Source: JAGOTN01 sp964538345 (GTDB lineage Bacteria; Patescibacteriota; Minisyncoccia; Phycocordibacterales; JAACPR01). From it: a stretch of DNA of 64,000 nt. The DNA lies in NCBI GenBank assembly GCA_964538345.1, contig CAZIFF010000001.1, forward strand, positions 1 to 64,000. The letters are read 5' to 3'. Below the pieces are notes generated by a model. That model was not told the DNA's origin, made no database searches, and saw only the letters and a list, made by a program, of their open reading frames with translations. Numbering within the stretch: the first letter of the stretch is position 1; each line of letters opens with the position of its first letter. The translations under genes and the position numbers were made by a program. Of the stretch, positions 52,828 through 60,969 are shown one piece after another.

Positions 52828-52936
52828 TTAAATTTAAAACTGAAAGTGATTTCATTGTATAACATATGAATTTAAAAAACAATTAGGTGTTTAAAATAAA
52901 AAGCACCAGGTTCATTTTCACGAAAGTGGTGCTAGG

Positions 52937-53590
52937 TTAAGGGTTGATATTGAGGATCCACTCTATCACTGAGGAGATACCAAACGCAACTGGTAACCAA
53001 ACCAAGTTACAAATGACATGACTCAGTAGATAAAGGCCAAAAACTTTTCCATCACGCAAATTTGCATTTTTGTGATAAAGATAGTTGATGGCGCAAAATG
53101 AATCCTCACGGACGGAGAAGTATAAAAAACCAATTGGTTCCGCTAGTTTTTTGCCACGAATCTCCAACCGGAGGATTCTACGACAAATAAATAGCACACC
53201 CGCAAGAGATTTTCTAATTCTCCACAAACGGCAAGACTTCATCAGTCTCGCGTAAGGAAGGAGCCAGACACTTGAGTCGTTATCGCGCAAACGATTAAAC
53301 AAACCCATAAATGTCCAATCTTCCTCTGATTGATTGTTTAGCAGCAAGTAGATTGCGTTCACCACGAAAGTGAGCACAATCATTGCTGCAAAACCCATTT
53401 GCAGTCCAAGTGTTGCAATAACAAAAGGATAAACAATGAAGTCGATCCAGTTGTCGAAGCTCCGCCACAAGAAGAAGTAGGAAAACTGTCTCGAAGACAA
53501 TGTTGTTTTCTTTTCTTCTTTCCCGGTGCGAATCAGACTCCAAACAAACAGCGACAATGATGCCGCAAAAAAGACAATGATCATCTTCAT
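52937..53590 (-). CDS. membrane protein of unknown function
   Basis: A 217-residue protein with about five hydrophobic segments (MIIVFFAASLSLFVWSLI, WIDFIVYPFVIATLGLQ, AAMIVLTFVVNAIYLLL, LAGVLFICRRILRL and VICNLVWLPVAFGISSVIEW). The RLWRIRKSLAG loop is strongly basic. Its base composition is noticeably less A+T-rich than neighbouring genes, which suggests separate origin. I recognise no family. It stands alone, preceded and followed by short intergenic spaces. Confidence 0.6.
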   Translation of the reverse strand: MKMIIVFFAASLSLFVWSLIRTGKEEKKTTLSSRQFSYFFLWRSFDNWIDFIVYPFVIATLGLQMGFAAMIVLTFVVNAIYLLLNNQSEEDWTFMGLFNRLRDNDSSVWLLPYARLMKSCRLWRIRKSLAGVLFICRRILRLEIRGKKLAEPIGFLYFSVREDSFCAINYLYHKNANLRDGKVFGLYLLSHVICNLVWLPVAFGISSVIEWILNINP

Positions 53591-53638
53591 CTCTCCATAA
53601 TTATACTATATAATATGTAAAAAGTCAACAAAAATAAC

Positions 53639-54046
53639 CTAGTGAACATAAGGGACTAAGCCCTCTGCACTCTCAGCATCAAAATCTCTGTAATCATTTG
53701 TAAGCTCTTCCCCTTCATTAATATCTCTTGTAGCAAAACATACCAGTTCATTGTTTTTTGCACCTTCAGGAATAACACAGCTCACGTTTGGATTATCATC
53801 ATGATTAAAGAATCTCGAGTCGTCACTACATAAAATATAATCACCAGTAGTTTTACTAATATAAATATAATTTAAAAAATTTTCTTTTGTTGCTTCAGGT
53901 AATTTATCTACATATTCTTTCTTGAAAGCTACGTCAAAATTTTCATCAAATCTCCAAACTAATTGACCCTTTTTAACAAACTCTCTAGCAAAACACCCCA
54001 GTCCATGAATTTCGCTCCTATCTAATTTTATTTTTATTAATATCAT
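53639..54046 (-). CDS. SET domain protein
   Basis: A 135-residue protein consisting of a single SET domain, a lysine methyltransferase fold. Motifs in order: IHGLGCFAREFVKKGQLVWR, the SAM/active-site loop SRFFNHDDNPNVSCV (NHxxxPN) and INEGEELTNDYRDF with the catalytic tyrosine. No post-SET cysteine cluster is visible. SET proteins were once regarded as eukaryotic but are common in CPR and environmental bacteria. The substrate is unknown. It follows 77 bases of non-coding DNA after the small gene at 54123. Confidence 0.88.
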   Translation of the reverse strand: MILIKIKLDRSEIHGLGCFAREFVKKGQLVWRFDENFDVAFKKEYVDKLPEATKENFLNYIYISKTTGDYILCSDDSRFFNHDDNPNVSCVIPEGAKNNELVCFATRDINEGEELTNDYRDFDAESAEGLVPYVH

Positions 54047-54122
54047 TTTTCTATTTTAACATTTTATAATTATCATCTCTTATTTTATCTTCATAGCCAC
54101 AATAATATTGTTTTGCTTATTT

Positions 54123-54356
54123 TTATTTTTCATCTAAGTAATCAATAACTCCATTCTCAAGAATTGATTCAATTATTTTTGTTTTTTCTATAGCAAAATC
54201 TTCTTGGTCAACTATTCTTTTTAATTTAATAAAAATATAGTCATCATTATTAAAAACCTCAATAGAACTTCTGGGAATTAAATATTCATCACCATACTCT
54301 AATTCAATTACTGGCAAATAACCTTTTTTACAATAATTATTGATATCGAATTTCAT
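54123..54356 (-). CDS. hypothetical protein
   Basis: A 77-residue acidic protein, mostly beta-rich (LPVIELEYGDEYLIPRSS, DDYIFIKLKRIVDQ), ending in an acidic helix. I recognise no family. It is 17 bases downstream of the alpha/beta hydrolase-like gene on the same strand. Confidence 0.5.
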   Translation of the reverse strand: MKFDINNYCKKGYLPVIELEYGDEYLIPRSSIEVFNNDDYIFIKLKRIVDQEDFAIEKTKIIESILENGVIDYLDEK

Positions 54357-54373
54357 AAATATAATTTAAATTA

Positions 54374-54949
54374 TTATAAAAAATTCTTCAATTTCTTAAA
54401 ATAAAGCTCACCCAAATCATGTCCTACACCTTTTATTTCAACAGACTCATAACCTTTTCTTTTCCCGAGTGAGATTGATCTGTTTTTTAAATTATTATTT
54501 TCTTTGTCCCCATAAAACAAAACTACATTTTCAGTTTTTATTTTCATATAATCAATTCCTTTCAACTCATTATATTGTTCTTTAGAAAGATATTTAATTC
54601 CTTCTTTTGTATAACTTAAAATATCCTTTCCTAAAATTGGACTCATAGAACAAAGCAATAACTTACTAAATTTTAGTTTTTTTGATAATAAATACGCCTG
54701 CAAAGCCCCAACAGAAAAACCCAACAAAACATCTTTTTCGCTTGGTTGAATAATTTGTTTTTCAATTTTATCTAAAATATCAAATATGCTTTTATCTCCA
54801 CCTAAAGCATATTTTCTGTTTCTAGTTGAAACTTTAAGTGGAATAAAATCATATTTTTTTGAAGCAAAATCAATAATCCTTTTGTAATTTGGGTCTATTA
54901 CCTTTTCTCCCCACCCAGGAATAATATATAAATTTGGTTTATTTTTCAT
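54374..54949 (-). CDS. alpha/beta hydrolase-like protein
   Basis: A 191-residue predicted esterase-type protein. NLYIIPGWGEKVIDPNYKR fits the first strand and oxyanion region, the nucleophile elbow is LGFSVGALQAYLLS (GxSxG with serine), VVLFYGDKENN corresponds to the acid strand, and the histidine is in IKGVGHDLGEL. The core is small for the family but complete. The substrate is unknown. It lies three bases upstream of dnaX's stop and is co-directional with it. Confidence 0.75.
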   Translation of the reverse strand: MKNKPNLYIIPGWGEKVIDPNYKRIIDFASKKYDFIPLKVSTRNRKYALGGDKSIFDILDKIEKQIIQPSEKDVLLGFSVGALQAYLLSKKLKFSKLLLCSMSPILGKDILSYTKEGIKYLSKEQYNELKGIDYMKIKTENVVLFYGDKENNNLKNRSISLGKRKGYESVEIKGVGHDLGELYFKKLKNFL

Positions 54950-54952
54950 AAT

Positions 54953-56005
54953 CTAAACCCCCATCAACACCAACTCCAGCGGCAATTGTGGCACGGCGCT
55001 TTTGCCGACTAAATCATGGGCTTTTAGAAGCTCTAGAAGGATTTGTGAATTTATTTTTGTGTTTTTGTCTGAGGAGATTTTTTCTAAAAATTCCATGTCT
55101 TCTTCAGAGAAAATTTCTGATAATTGTTTTTTACGCGCAGGTGAAATTTTCAACAACAAAACTCCACGCACTTTGCTTAAAACTAATTCTAGAAAAACTT
55201 TCATATCTATATTTGCCTCCACCACAACACTCAAAGCAGATAGCCCTTTATCAATATCCTCACCGGCTAAAGCTAAAACGTAATTGTTAACCATTTCAGA
55301 TTTTGGTGCACCTGTAACTCTTTCAACCTCTTCAACAGAAATCTTTTTATCTTTTGATGCGCTAATAACTTTTTGCAAGATTCCATGAGAATCACGAAAT
55401 GAACCATCTCCAAGCAAGGCCACAAGATCTGCTGCACTTGGTTCAAGAGAAAAACCTTCAGCCTTAGCTGTTTCGATAATCATATCTTTTAGAATTTTTT
55501 GATTTGGTTTTTTGAAAGTATAAGATTCACAACGAGAAATAATTGTTTCTGGAATTTTCTCTGGCTCAGTAGTCGCTAAAATAAAAATCACATGTGCAGG
55601 TGGCTCTTCTAAAGTTTTTAAAAGTGCGTTGAAAGCGTGTTTAGAAAGCATGTGTACTTCGTCTAAAATATACACTTTGTATTTTGAATCGAAAGGTTGA
55701 GTGTATACGGATTCTGTTAGTTCGCGCATTTCATCAACACCCGTGTTTGAAGCGGCATCTATTTCGTATAAGTCATCATTTGAAGTGCCTAGCTCACGTG
55801 CAAGAATTCTTGCAACAGAAGTTTTTCCTGTACCACGTGAACCAGCAAAAAGATAAGCGTGAGCGATGTTGCCGAGCTTGATAGCTTCAGACAGAACAGA
55901 TGTGACATGCTCCTGGCCTAAAACATCTTTAAATTTTTGTGGGCGATATTTTGTGTATAACGCCATTCTTTCTTGACTGTTTTGTTTGTCTTGGCTTTTG
56001 CTCAT
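54953..56005 (-). CDS. dnaX: DNA polymerase III subunit gamma (short form, no tau extension)
   Basis: Clamp-loader ATPase that loads the sliding clamp. Starting at the ATG at 56005 the protein has 350 residues; an upstream in-frame ATG at 56089 gives an implausible hydrophobic start. Motifs: Walker A GSRGTGKTS, Walker B VYILDEVHML, sensor 1 LATTEPEKIP and sensor arginine ISRCESYTF. Between Walker A and EIDAASNTGVDEMREL the four-cysteine zinc module of most bacterial DnaX is missing, replaced by a few residues. The tau C-terminal domains are absent. The neighbouring recR of other bacteria is not here. Confidence 0.93.
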   Translation of the reverse strand: MSKSQDKQNSQERMALYTKYRPQKFKDVLGQEHVTSVLSEAIKLGNIAHAYLFAGSRGTGKTSVARILARELGTSNDDLYEIDAASNTGVDEMRELTESVYTQPFDSKYKVYILDEVHMLSKHAFNALLKTLEEPPAHVIFILATTEPEKIPETIISRCESYTFKKPNQKILKDMIIETAKAEGFSLEPSAADLVALLGDGSFRDSHGILQKVISASKDKKISVEEVERVTGAPKSEMVNNYVLALAGEDIDKGLSALSVVVEANIDMKVFLELVLSKVRGVLLLKISPARKKQLSEIFSEEDMEFLEKISSDKNTKINSQILLELLKAHDLVGKSAVPQLPLELVLMGV

Positions 56006-56054
56006 ACTTTTATAGGTGCAAAAAGTATAGCATAAATAGGTGTGGGTTTTGAAA

Positions 56055-56313
56055 TAAAAATAAGAAAGGCCCCGCTCGAACCTAGACACGTTTCAGTCTG
56101 TGAATGGTTGCGAGCGGGGCCGGAACGGAAAAAAGATTTGGAATAATGTTTTTTCCGATAACTACGGAGGATGTCGATCCTCCTTGACGATCGTCGGCAT
56201 GTTACGCCTTTCTAGGCTATCTCAAGGATAGCTTTCTGTTGTTTGAACACTTTCAGGCGATGGATTACCTATTCCCTGTCTCGGGTTGATAATCGGCGTG
56301 GAGCCTATAGTTC
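56055..56313 (-). ncRNA. candidate non-coding RNA 1 upstream of dnaX
   Basis: A transcription unit of about 250 bases defined by a near-consensus promoter (56320-56348) and a strong terminator (56068-56121), with no convincing protein frame. Local stems are visible: GCTATC-CTTGA-GATAGC, GGAGGAT-CGAC-ATCCTCC and a GACGATCGTC palindrome. It does not contain the SRP RNA apical motif, RNase P conserved regions or tmRNA termini that I know. A 12-codon frame beginning ATGCCGACGATC could be a leader peptide instead. Family unknown. Confidence 0.6.
56068..56121 (-). terminator. terminator of candidate RNA 1
   Basis: GGCCCCGCTCG (56068-56078) and CGAGCGGGGCC (56111-56121) form an 11-bp GC stem with a structured 32-base loop. 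On the minus strand it is followed by a T-rich run (TTTCTTATTTTTATTTC). Confidence 0.9.
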
Positions 56314-56319
56314 TCAACT

Positions 56320-56348
56320 ATCATATCACCATAAAGAAAAATTGTCAA
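56320..56348 (-). promoter_or_regulatory. promoter of candidate RNA 1
   Basis: Minus strand TTGACA (56343-56348), 17-base spacer, TATGAT (56320-56325). It lies immediately after the terminator of RNA 2. Confidence 0.85.
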
Positions 56349-56360
56349 TATTTAAATGGA

Positions 56361-56396
56361 GAAGCCCCAGAGTGAACTTGTTCACTCTGGGGCTTC
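56361..56396 (-). terminator. terminator hairpin of candidate RNA 2
   Basis: A perfect 17-bp stem (56361-56377 and 56380-56396) with a two-base apex, containing GAAGCCCCAGAGTGAAC. The minus-strand flank TCCATTTAAATATT is only moderately T-rich. Confidence 0.8.
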
Positions 56397-56555
56397 AGAA
56401 GGCTGTCAGGACGATAAGGAAATTCAACCCCTTAAAACTCTTAAAGGTCAGGGAGAATCCGTGAATCGTTTTCCGTTTCGCGCCTTCCATATCCGCCGGT
56501 GGCGGTTATATACGTTTACCGCACACGCGCATTCTTGCGTGTGAAGAACCGTTCG
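56361..56555 (-). ncRNA. candidate non-coding RNA 2 between dus and RNA 1
   Basis: About 195 bases between a promoter (56562-56590) and a 17-bp hairpin terminator. Stems include CACACGC-AAGAAT-GCGTGTG closed by GTTTTAC/GTAAAC, and CCGCC-ACC-GGCGG flanked by ATAT. No plausible frame is present; short frames on the plus strand run through the hairpins. A 6S-like, riboswitch or structured regulatory RNA is possible; I cannot assign a family. Confidence 0.55.
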
Positions 56556-56561
56556 TAAAAC

Positions 56562-56590
56562 AAATTACACTTTTAACTATTTTTTGTCAA
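56562..56590 (-). promoter_or_regulatory. promoter of candidate RNA 2
   Basis: Minus strand TTGACA (56585-56590), 17-base spacer, TAATTT (56562-56567), beginning four bases after the dus stop codon. Confidence 0.7.
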
Positions 56591-56594
56591 CACC

Positions 56595-57587
56595 TTATGA
56601 AGCCAGGAAATCCATAATGATATTTTCGATCTCGGCAGAGGTTTTGGCCTCCATTAATTGTCCTCGAAGCTCTTTTGCACCAGGGAAACCTTCTACATAA
56701 GCCTTATAGTGTTTTTTCATCACGGCAAAACTTTTATGTGACAAAATTTCTTCAAAAAGTTTTGTGTGTTCTACCATTACCTTCAATTTTTCTTCTAAAG
56801 AAATATCGCGATCGCGAATAATATTTTTATTAAAAAACCATGGATTACCAAAAATACCTCGACCAATCATTACACCGTCAACACCAGTCTCTTTCACTAC
56901 TTCATCTGCCCTAGCCAAAGAATCAATGTCACCATTGCCGAGCAAAATTGTTTCGGGAGAAATTTTGTCACGAAGCTCTACTGCTTTTTTTGCTAATTCC
57001 CAATGCGCAGGCACTAGAGACATTTCTTTTCTTGTTCGCCAATGAATTGTGAGAGCATCTGGCTTCACAGATAAAATTTCTGAAATCCAATTTTCCATTT
57101 CTTCTGTTTTGTAATAGCCGATGCGGGTTTTTACAGATATGGGTAAATGCGGCGCGCCTTGGCGCGCCGCATTTACCAAACTCTTTGCCAACTCAGGATT
57201 TTTTATCAAGCTAGCTCCACTTTTTTGTTTCTCAATTGTTCTATCAGGACAACCCATATTAATATCAATACCATCAAACCCTAATTCTGCCACTAGCTTC
57301 GCAGCCTTCTCCATCATTTCTGGTTTACCTGAAAAAAGTTGTGCCACTATCGGTCTCTCAGCTTCTGTATATTCTAAATCTTTCAGTAATTTCTGCTTTG
57401 AAGAAAGTCCTGTGTTATCAGGATTATTATCTGGTGCCATTATCAAACCATCAGCAGACACGAATTCAGTCCATGTCACATCTGGCTTACCATACTTAGC
57501 AAAAAGACGACGAAAAGAAGCGTCAGTAACATCCGCCATCGGCGCTAAAACAATTATCGGCTTCTTCAATTTACTCCAAAAATTCAT
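56595..57587 (-). CDS. dus: tRNA-dihydrouridine synthase
   Basis: Reduces specific uridines in tRNA D loops with FMN. The 330-residue protein has VLAPMADVTDASFRRLFAKY for FMN binding, the catalytic cysteine in DINMGCPDRTIEKQKSGASL, the lysine of ISVKTRIGY, the HWRTRKEMS substrate loop and VMIGRGIFGNPWFF for phosphate binding. It matches the DusB/DusA-like length. The codons at 57142-57177 form a perfect hairpin, listed separately. It is seven bases upstream in direction from nothing else known; its start overlaps by a few bases the 57591 region but no gene is shared. Confidence 0.95.
   Translation of the reverse strand: MNFWSKLKKPIIVLAPMADVTDASFRRLFAKYGKPDVTWTEFVSADGLIMAPDNNPDNTGLSSKQKLLKDLEYTEAERPIVAQLFSGKPEMMEKAAKLVAELGFDGIDINMGCPDRTIEKQKSGASLIKNPELAKSLVNAARQGAPHLPISVKTRIGYYKTEEMENWISEILSVKPDALTIHWRTRKEMSLVPAHWELAKKAVELRDKISPETILLGNGDIDSLARADEVVKETGVDGVMIGRGIFGNPWFFNKNIIRDRDISLEEKLKVMVEHTKLFEEILSHKSFAVMKKHYKAYVEGFPGAKELRGQLMEAKTSAEIENIIMDFLAS
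57142..57177. repeat. perfect 17-bp GC-rich hairpin within dus
   Basis: GGTAAATGCGGCGCGCC (57142-57158), a TT apex and its exact complement (57161-57177) lie in frame in dus and encode residues around NAARQGAPHLP. The core GGCGCGCC recalls the GC-rich inverted repeat in zwf. Confidence 0.9.
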
Positions 57588-57590
57588 AGG

Positions 57591-58592
57591 TTACTGATAA
57601 TACACATTTTTATTCAAAAATGAAATTATGCTTCTTGTGTCTTTTTCAGTGTCGACAGAATTCAAAACAATAATAACTATCTTACGAAAACCATATTCCC
57701 CCTCTAGTGGCAGAGAAAATATTCCAATATTTGTCTTTCCTGCTTCATCTGTGTATCCATTTTTTCCTCCTAAATAATTTTTGTCATTTCTAAATTTAGA
57801 ATTTGAATACCAAACCTTTTTATCAATTCTATAACTTTTTTCTTTAGAAATATCTAAAATATAACTACGATATTTATTTATATATTGAACTAATTTAAAT
57901 AAATCATTTGCACTAGAGACATTATTTTTAGACAAACCACTTGGATCTTCGAAGGAAGTTTCTTTCATATCTAAAAGTTTTGCCTTAGCATTCATATCAA
58001 GCATAAAAGAATAATGATTATCATATTCAGCTATAGCTTCAGCCGCATCATTTGAAGATTCTAGCAATAGCGGATACAAAAGTTCTTCAACTTTATATAC
58101 TTCACCACGATTCAATTTACCTTGTTTACCATAAGTATCTACTGCGGTATTTGAAATTGCTGTCTCTTGTTGCAAACCAATATTTTCATCCGCAACAACA
58201 GAGGTCATCAGTTTTGTTAAAGAAGCTATCGGTACAGACTTACTTTCATCTTTACTCACAATTATTTGCCCAGTTTCAATATCACCAACTAAAAAATACT
58301 TGGCAGAAATTTTTGGAAAAGGTTTTTCATCTTTAACAATATATTTTTTAAGATATGAAATAGGCTCCTCTTCAAAAGAATCAGCAAATGGACCACCAAA
58401 ACCATCCTTAACAACCACATCTCTACCAAAACTCACCTTTAGTTTTGCATTTATATCTTCTAATTTTGGTTCAAAAAAATGATATGAAAGAATTGTAAAA
58501 TTATACGCACCATAAACAGCAAAACAACTCATTGCCATCAATGAAACAAAAATACTAAACTTTTTTAACTTTGAGGCTTTGTTCTGAAACAT
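57591..58592 (-). CDS. D-alanyl-D-alanine carboxypeptidase, S11 (PBP5/DacA type)
   Basis: A serine-type cell wall enzyme trimming stem-peptide D-alanine. It has an N-terminal membrane anchor (about 12-34) and a catalytic domain with all three penicillin-binding motifs: SxxK at S124-LTK127 (IASLTKLMT), SxN at 179-181 (LLESSNDAAEAI) and KxG at 277-279 (LGGKNGYTDEAGKT). No C-terminal amphipathic anchor follows, so the N-terminal helix holds it. It overlaps the Clp-like gene upstream by 38 bases if the first ATG is used; a later start would remove that overlap. Confidence 0.93.
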   Translation of the reverse strand: MFQNKASKLKKFSIFVSLMAMSCFAVYGAYNFTILSYHFFEPKLEDINAKLKVSFGRDVVVKDGFGGPFADSFEEEPISYLKKYIVKDEKPFPKISAKYFLVGDIETGQIIVSKDESKSVPIASLTKLMTSVVADENIGLQQETAISNTAVDTYGKQGKLNRGEVYKVEELLYPLLLESSNDAAEAIAEYDNHYSFMLDMNAKAKLLDMKETSFEDPSGLSKNNVSSANDLFKLVQYINKYRSYILDISKEKSYRIDKKVWYSNSKFRNDKNYLGGKNGYTDEAGKTNIGIFSLPLEGEYGFRKIVIIVLNSVDTEKDTRSIISFLNKNVYYQ

Positions 58593-60969
58593 AAAATTCT
58601 ATATTATCACCATTTGAAACTTCTCCTTTAATAATCGCATCAGCAACTATTTTTTCAACCACATCTTGCACCGACCTTTTCATTGCTCTCGCTCCAAATT
58701 GCAGATTCGTACCAATTTCAACTAAATGATTAATCAAAAAGTCATTGATTTTTATTGATATATTTTTATCTGAAAGTCTTTTGTTTAAAGATTCCAAAAT
58801 CAATACTGCTACCTTTTGCAGAACATCTTTGCCTAATGGATGAAACAAAATCACTCCATCAAATCTATTCAAAAGTTCTGGTCTGAAAATTCCTCTTTTA
58901 ATTATTTGATCCAATATATTTTGTTGATTTAGAGAATTCTGTCCATGTCGACTCGCTTCATAAATAAGATCACTACCTGCATTTGATGTAGCAATAATTA
59001 TCAGATTTCTTGCATTCACTCTTTCACCTCGGCCATCTGTGAAATATCCTTCATCTAAAACTTGCAAAAATAAATCCTGAACTTTTTTAGAAGATTTTTC
59101 AAACTCATCTAAAAGTAATACACCATATTGAGATTCTCTAAGTTTTGCAGCCAAAAAACCAATTTGTTTATTTTCAAAAGAACCAATCAATTTTTCTAAA
59201 GCGTCATCGGTAGTATATTCCGACATATCTACACGAATAATTTTATCTTCACTACCAAAGAATGTTTCTGATAATGCTTTTGTTGTTTCAGTTTTTCCAA
59301 CTCCAGTAGGACCCAAAAACATAAAAGAACCCATTGGTCTTTTTGTATCACTTAATCCAGCACGTGCTCTTCTAATAGCAGAAGAAATTGAAGAAATTGC
59401 TAAATCTTGTCCCACAATTCTTTGGTGCAAAATATTTTCTAATTGTGAAAGCTTTATCTGTTCATCTGCATCTATTTCTCCTTGCGGAATACCGGTTCTT
59501 TTTTCAATAATGTTTTCAACTTGTTCTTGGCTAATAAAATTAATTTTTGTTTTTGGTTTAATAGAAGCTGTGACTACTTCATTTAATAAATCGACAGATT
59601 TGTCATACAAAGAATCATCTGCAAAAAATCTTTCTGCACTTTTAACTACAGCAATCAAAGATTGATACGAGAAAAATACAGGCTGTGTTGATTCAATAAT
59701 ATTTGCCTCTGTTTCAATCATTTCAATCACAGCGCTATAATCCAAATCTGAAATCATTATCTTTTCAAAATATTGAGTGAAATCATGAGATGTCTCTACT
59801 GTTTCATGAAAGGCACTTGAACCTGATATAGCAATCATTTGTATTCTTTCAGAAGAAAGTGCATTACCTAAAACATTTTTTATATCAACATCAATTGCGT
59901 TAGAACTGACTATAAAAGATGGTAAATCAGGAACAATCAAGATTATATTTCCCGCATGAGCTACCTGAGCCAGAATTGAATTCAACTCAATTTCAAATTC
60001 AGTCTTTTCTTTCATTGCGTCAATAATTGATTCAGTATCTAGAACATAAACTCTTTTGCCTTCTATCTCATTTCGCACTGTGCCGTTTTCTATTTCCTTT
60101 CCTAGAGCGCAAACAAGTTGTTTTGCCAACATTACCTGCTCAGCAACCAATAAAATATTTGCCCCGGAACTCTTAGACAAAATTCGTTCTAGATTATTTA
60201 CATCATCTTCAAAAAAACTTAATTTAGTTGAAATATTTTGAAAAATAGGATCTTCAAAAATTGGTCTGCCATATTTTTGCAAACTATAAACTTGCCCATA
60301 AGACCAATCCCTTCCTATAGATGGAATTCTAGATAGTCTGTCTCTGTGCCACCAAGCTTCCCTTTCTATATATTTTTTTTGATTTCTAGATACCCAATCC
60401 AAAGCACCTTTCCAAGTATTACCATCAACTCCGAATGATTTCAAAAATTTTGCAAATTCAATATCGAAATGCAATATTGATCTCGCGTATTCAGATATAG
60501 AAATGTAAGGATCACTATCATTTTCAACTATTAAAAATTCATCAACGGTCACAACATCAGTTCTTTGATTTAGAAATCTCTCAATCTCTTTATTGTTTAT
60601 ACCTAATCTCAATAAAACAAACTTACCGATTTCAGAATCAACAAATCCTTTTGTAATATCATTATCTGTATCATAAATAATTTTTGCCACCTCAAAATCC
60701 ATAGGAGAATCTTTTGCAAAATAATATGAAAAATATAAAGCATCTAATAGATACAAAAATATCCACAAAGAAAAAAGAATAAATATAAAACCTCTAATAT
60801 TGAAAATGTATTCTGGCGCAAAACCTAAAATCATTACAAATAAAGATATTGCGATGAAAGTGAGTATCATTTTCCTTAATCTCTTTCTCCAAATGTGTGA
60901 TATCAAATTTTCCACAATAATTGCAGGAAATAATTCATAAGATTTTTGTATTAGTTGAGCGAATTTCAT
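58555..60969 (-). CDS. membrane-anchored Clp/ClpC-like AAA+ ATPase with degenerate first domain
   Basis: An 804-residue protein. Two membrane helices (about 34-55 and 58-80) precede a Clp-N-like region. The first AAA domain (about 250-480) lacks a usable Walker A (ANILLVAEQVMLAKQLV) and has no acidic Walker B (NIILIVPDLPSF), so it cannot hydrolyse ATP in the usual way. The second is intact: GPTGVGKTETTKALSE near 550, LLLDEFEKSSKKVQ near 615 and the D2-small domain (LQFGARAMKRSVQDVVEKI). It probably unfolds substrates at the membrane. A ClpP loop (IGF/LGF) is not evident. Confidence 0.88.
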   Translation of the reverse strand: MKFAQLIQKSYELFPAIIVENLISHIWRKRLRKMILTFIAISLFVMILGFAPEYIFNIRGFIFILFSLWIFLYLLDALYFSYYFAKDSPMDFEVAKIIYDTDNDITKGFVDSEIGKFVLLRLGINNKEIERFLNQRTDVVTVDEFLIVENDSDPYISISEYARSILHFDIEFAKFLKSFGVDGNTWKGALDWVSRNQKKYIEREAWWHRDRLSRIPSIGRDWSYGQVYSLQKYGRPIFEDPIFQNISTKLSFFEDDVNNLERILSKSSGANILLVAEQVMLAKQLVCALGKEIENGTVRNEIEGKRVYVLDTESIIDAMKEKTEFEIELNSILAQVAHAGNIILIVPDLPSFIVSSNAIDVDIKNVLGNALSSERIQMIAISGSSAFHETVETSHDFTQYFEKIMISDLDYSAVIEMIETEANIIESTQPVFFSYQSLIAVVKSAERFFADDSLYDKSVDLLNEVVTASIKPKTKINFISQEQVENIIEKRTGIPQGEIDADEQIKLSQLENILHQRIVGQDLAISSISSAIRRARAGLSDTKRPMGSFMFLGPTGVGKTETTKALSETFFGSEDKIIRVDMSEYTTDDALEKLIGSFENKQIGFLAAKLRESQYGVLLLDEFEKSSKKVQDLFLQVLDEGYFTDGRGERVNARNLIIIATSNAGSDLIYEASRHGQNSLNQQNILDQIIKRGIFRPELLNRFDGVILFHPLGKDVLQKVAVLILESLNKRLSDKNISIKINDFLINHLVEIGTNLQFGARAMKRSVQDVVEKIVADAIIKGEVSNGDNIEFYVSEQSLKVKKV

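Noticed and set aside
56243..56544. Two short plus-strand frames (73 and 62 residues) between dnaX and dus
   Set aside because: They run through two terminator hairpins and a near-consensus minus-strand promoter and show no protein-like pattern, so the region is treated as RNA-coding.
56055..56555. SRP RNA, RNase P RNA or tmRNA
   Set aside because: The SRP apical loop motif, RNase P conserved blocks and tmRNA terminal sequences could not be found on either strand.
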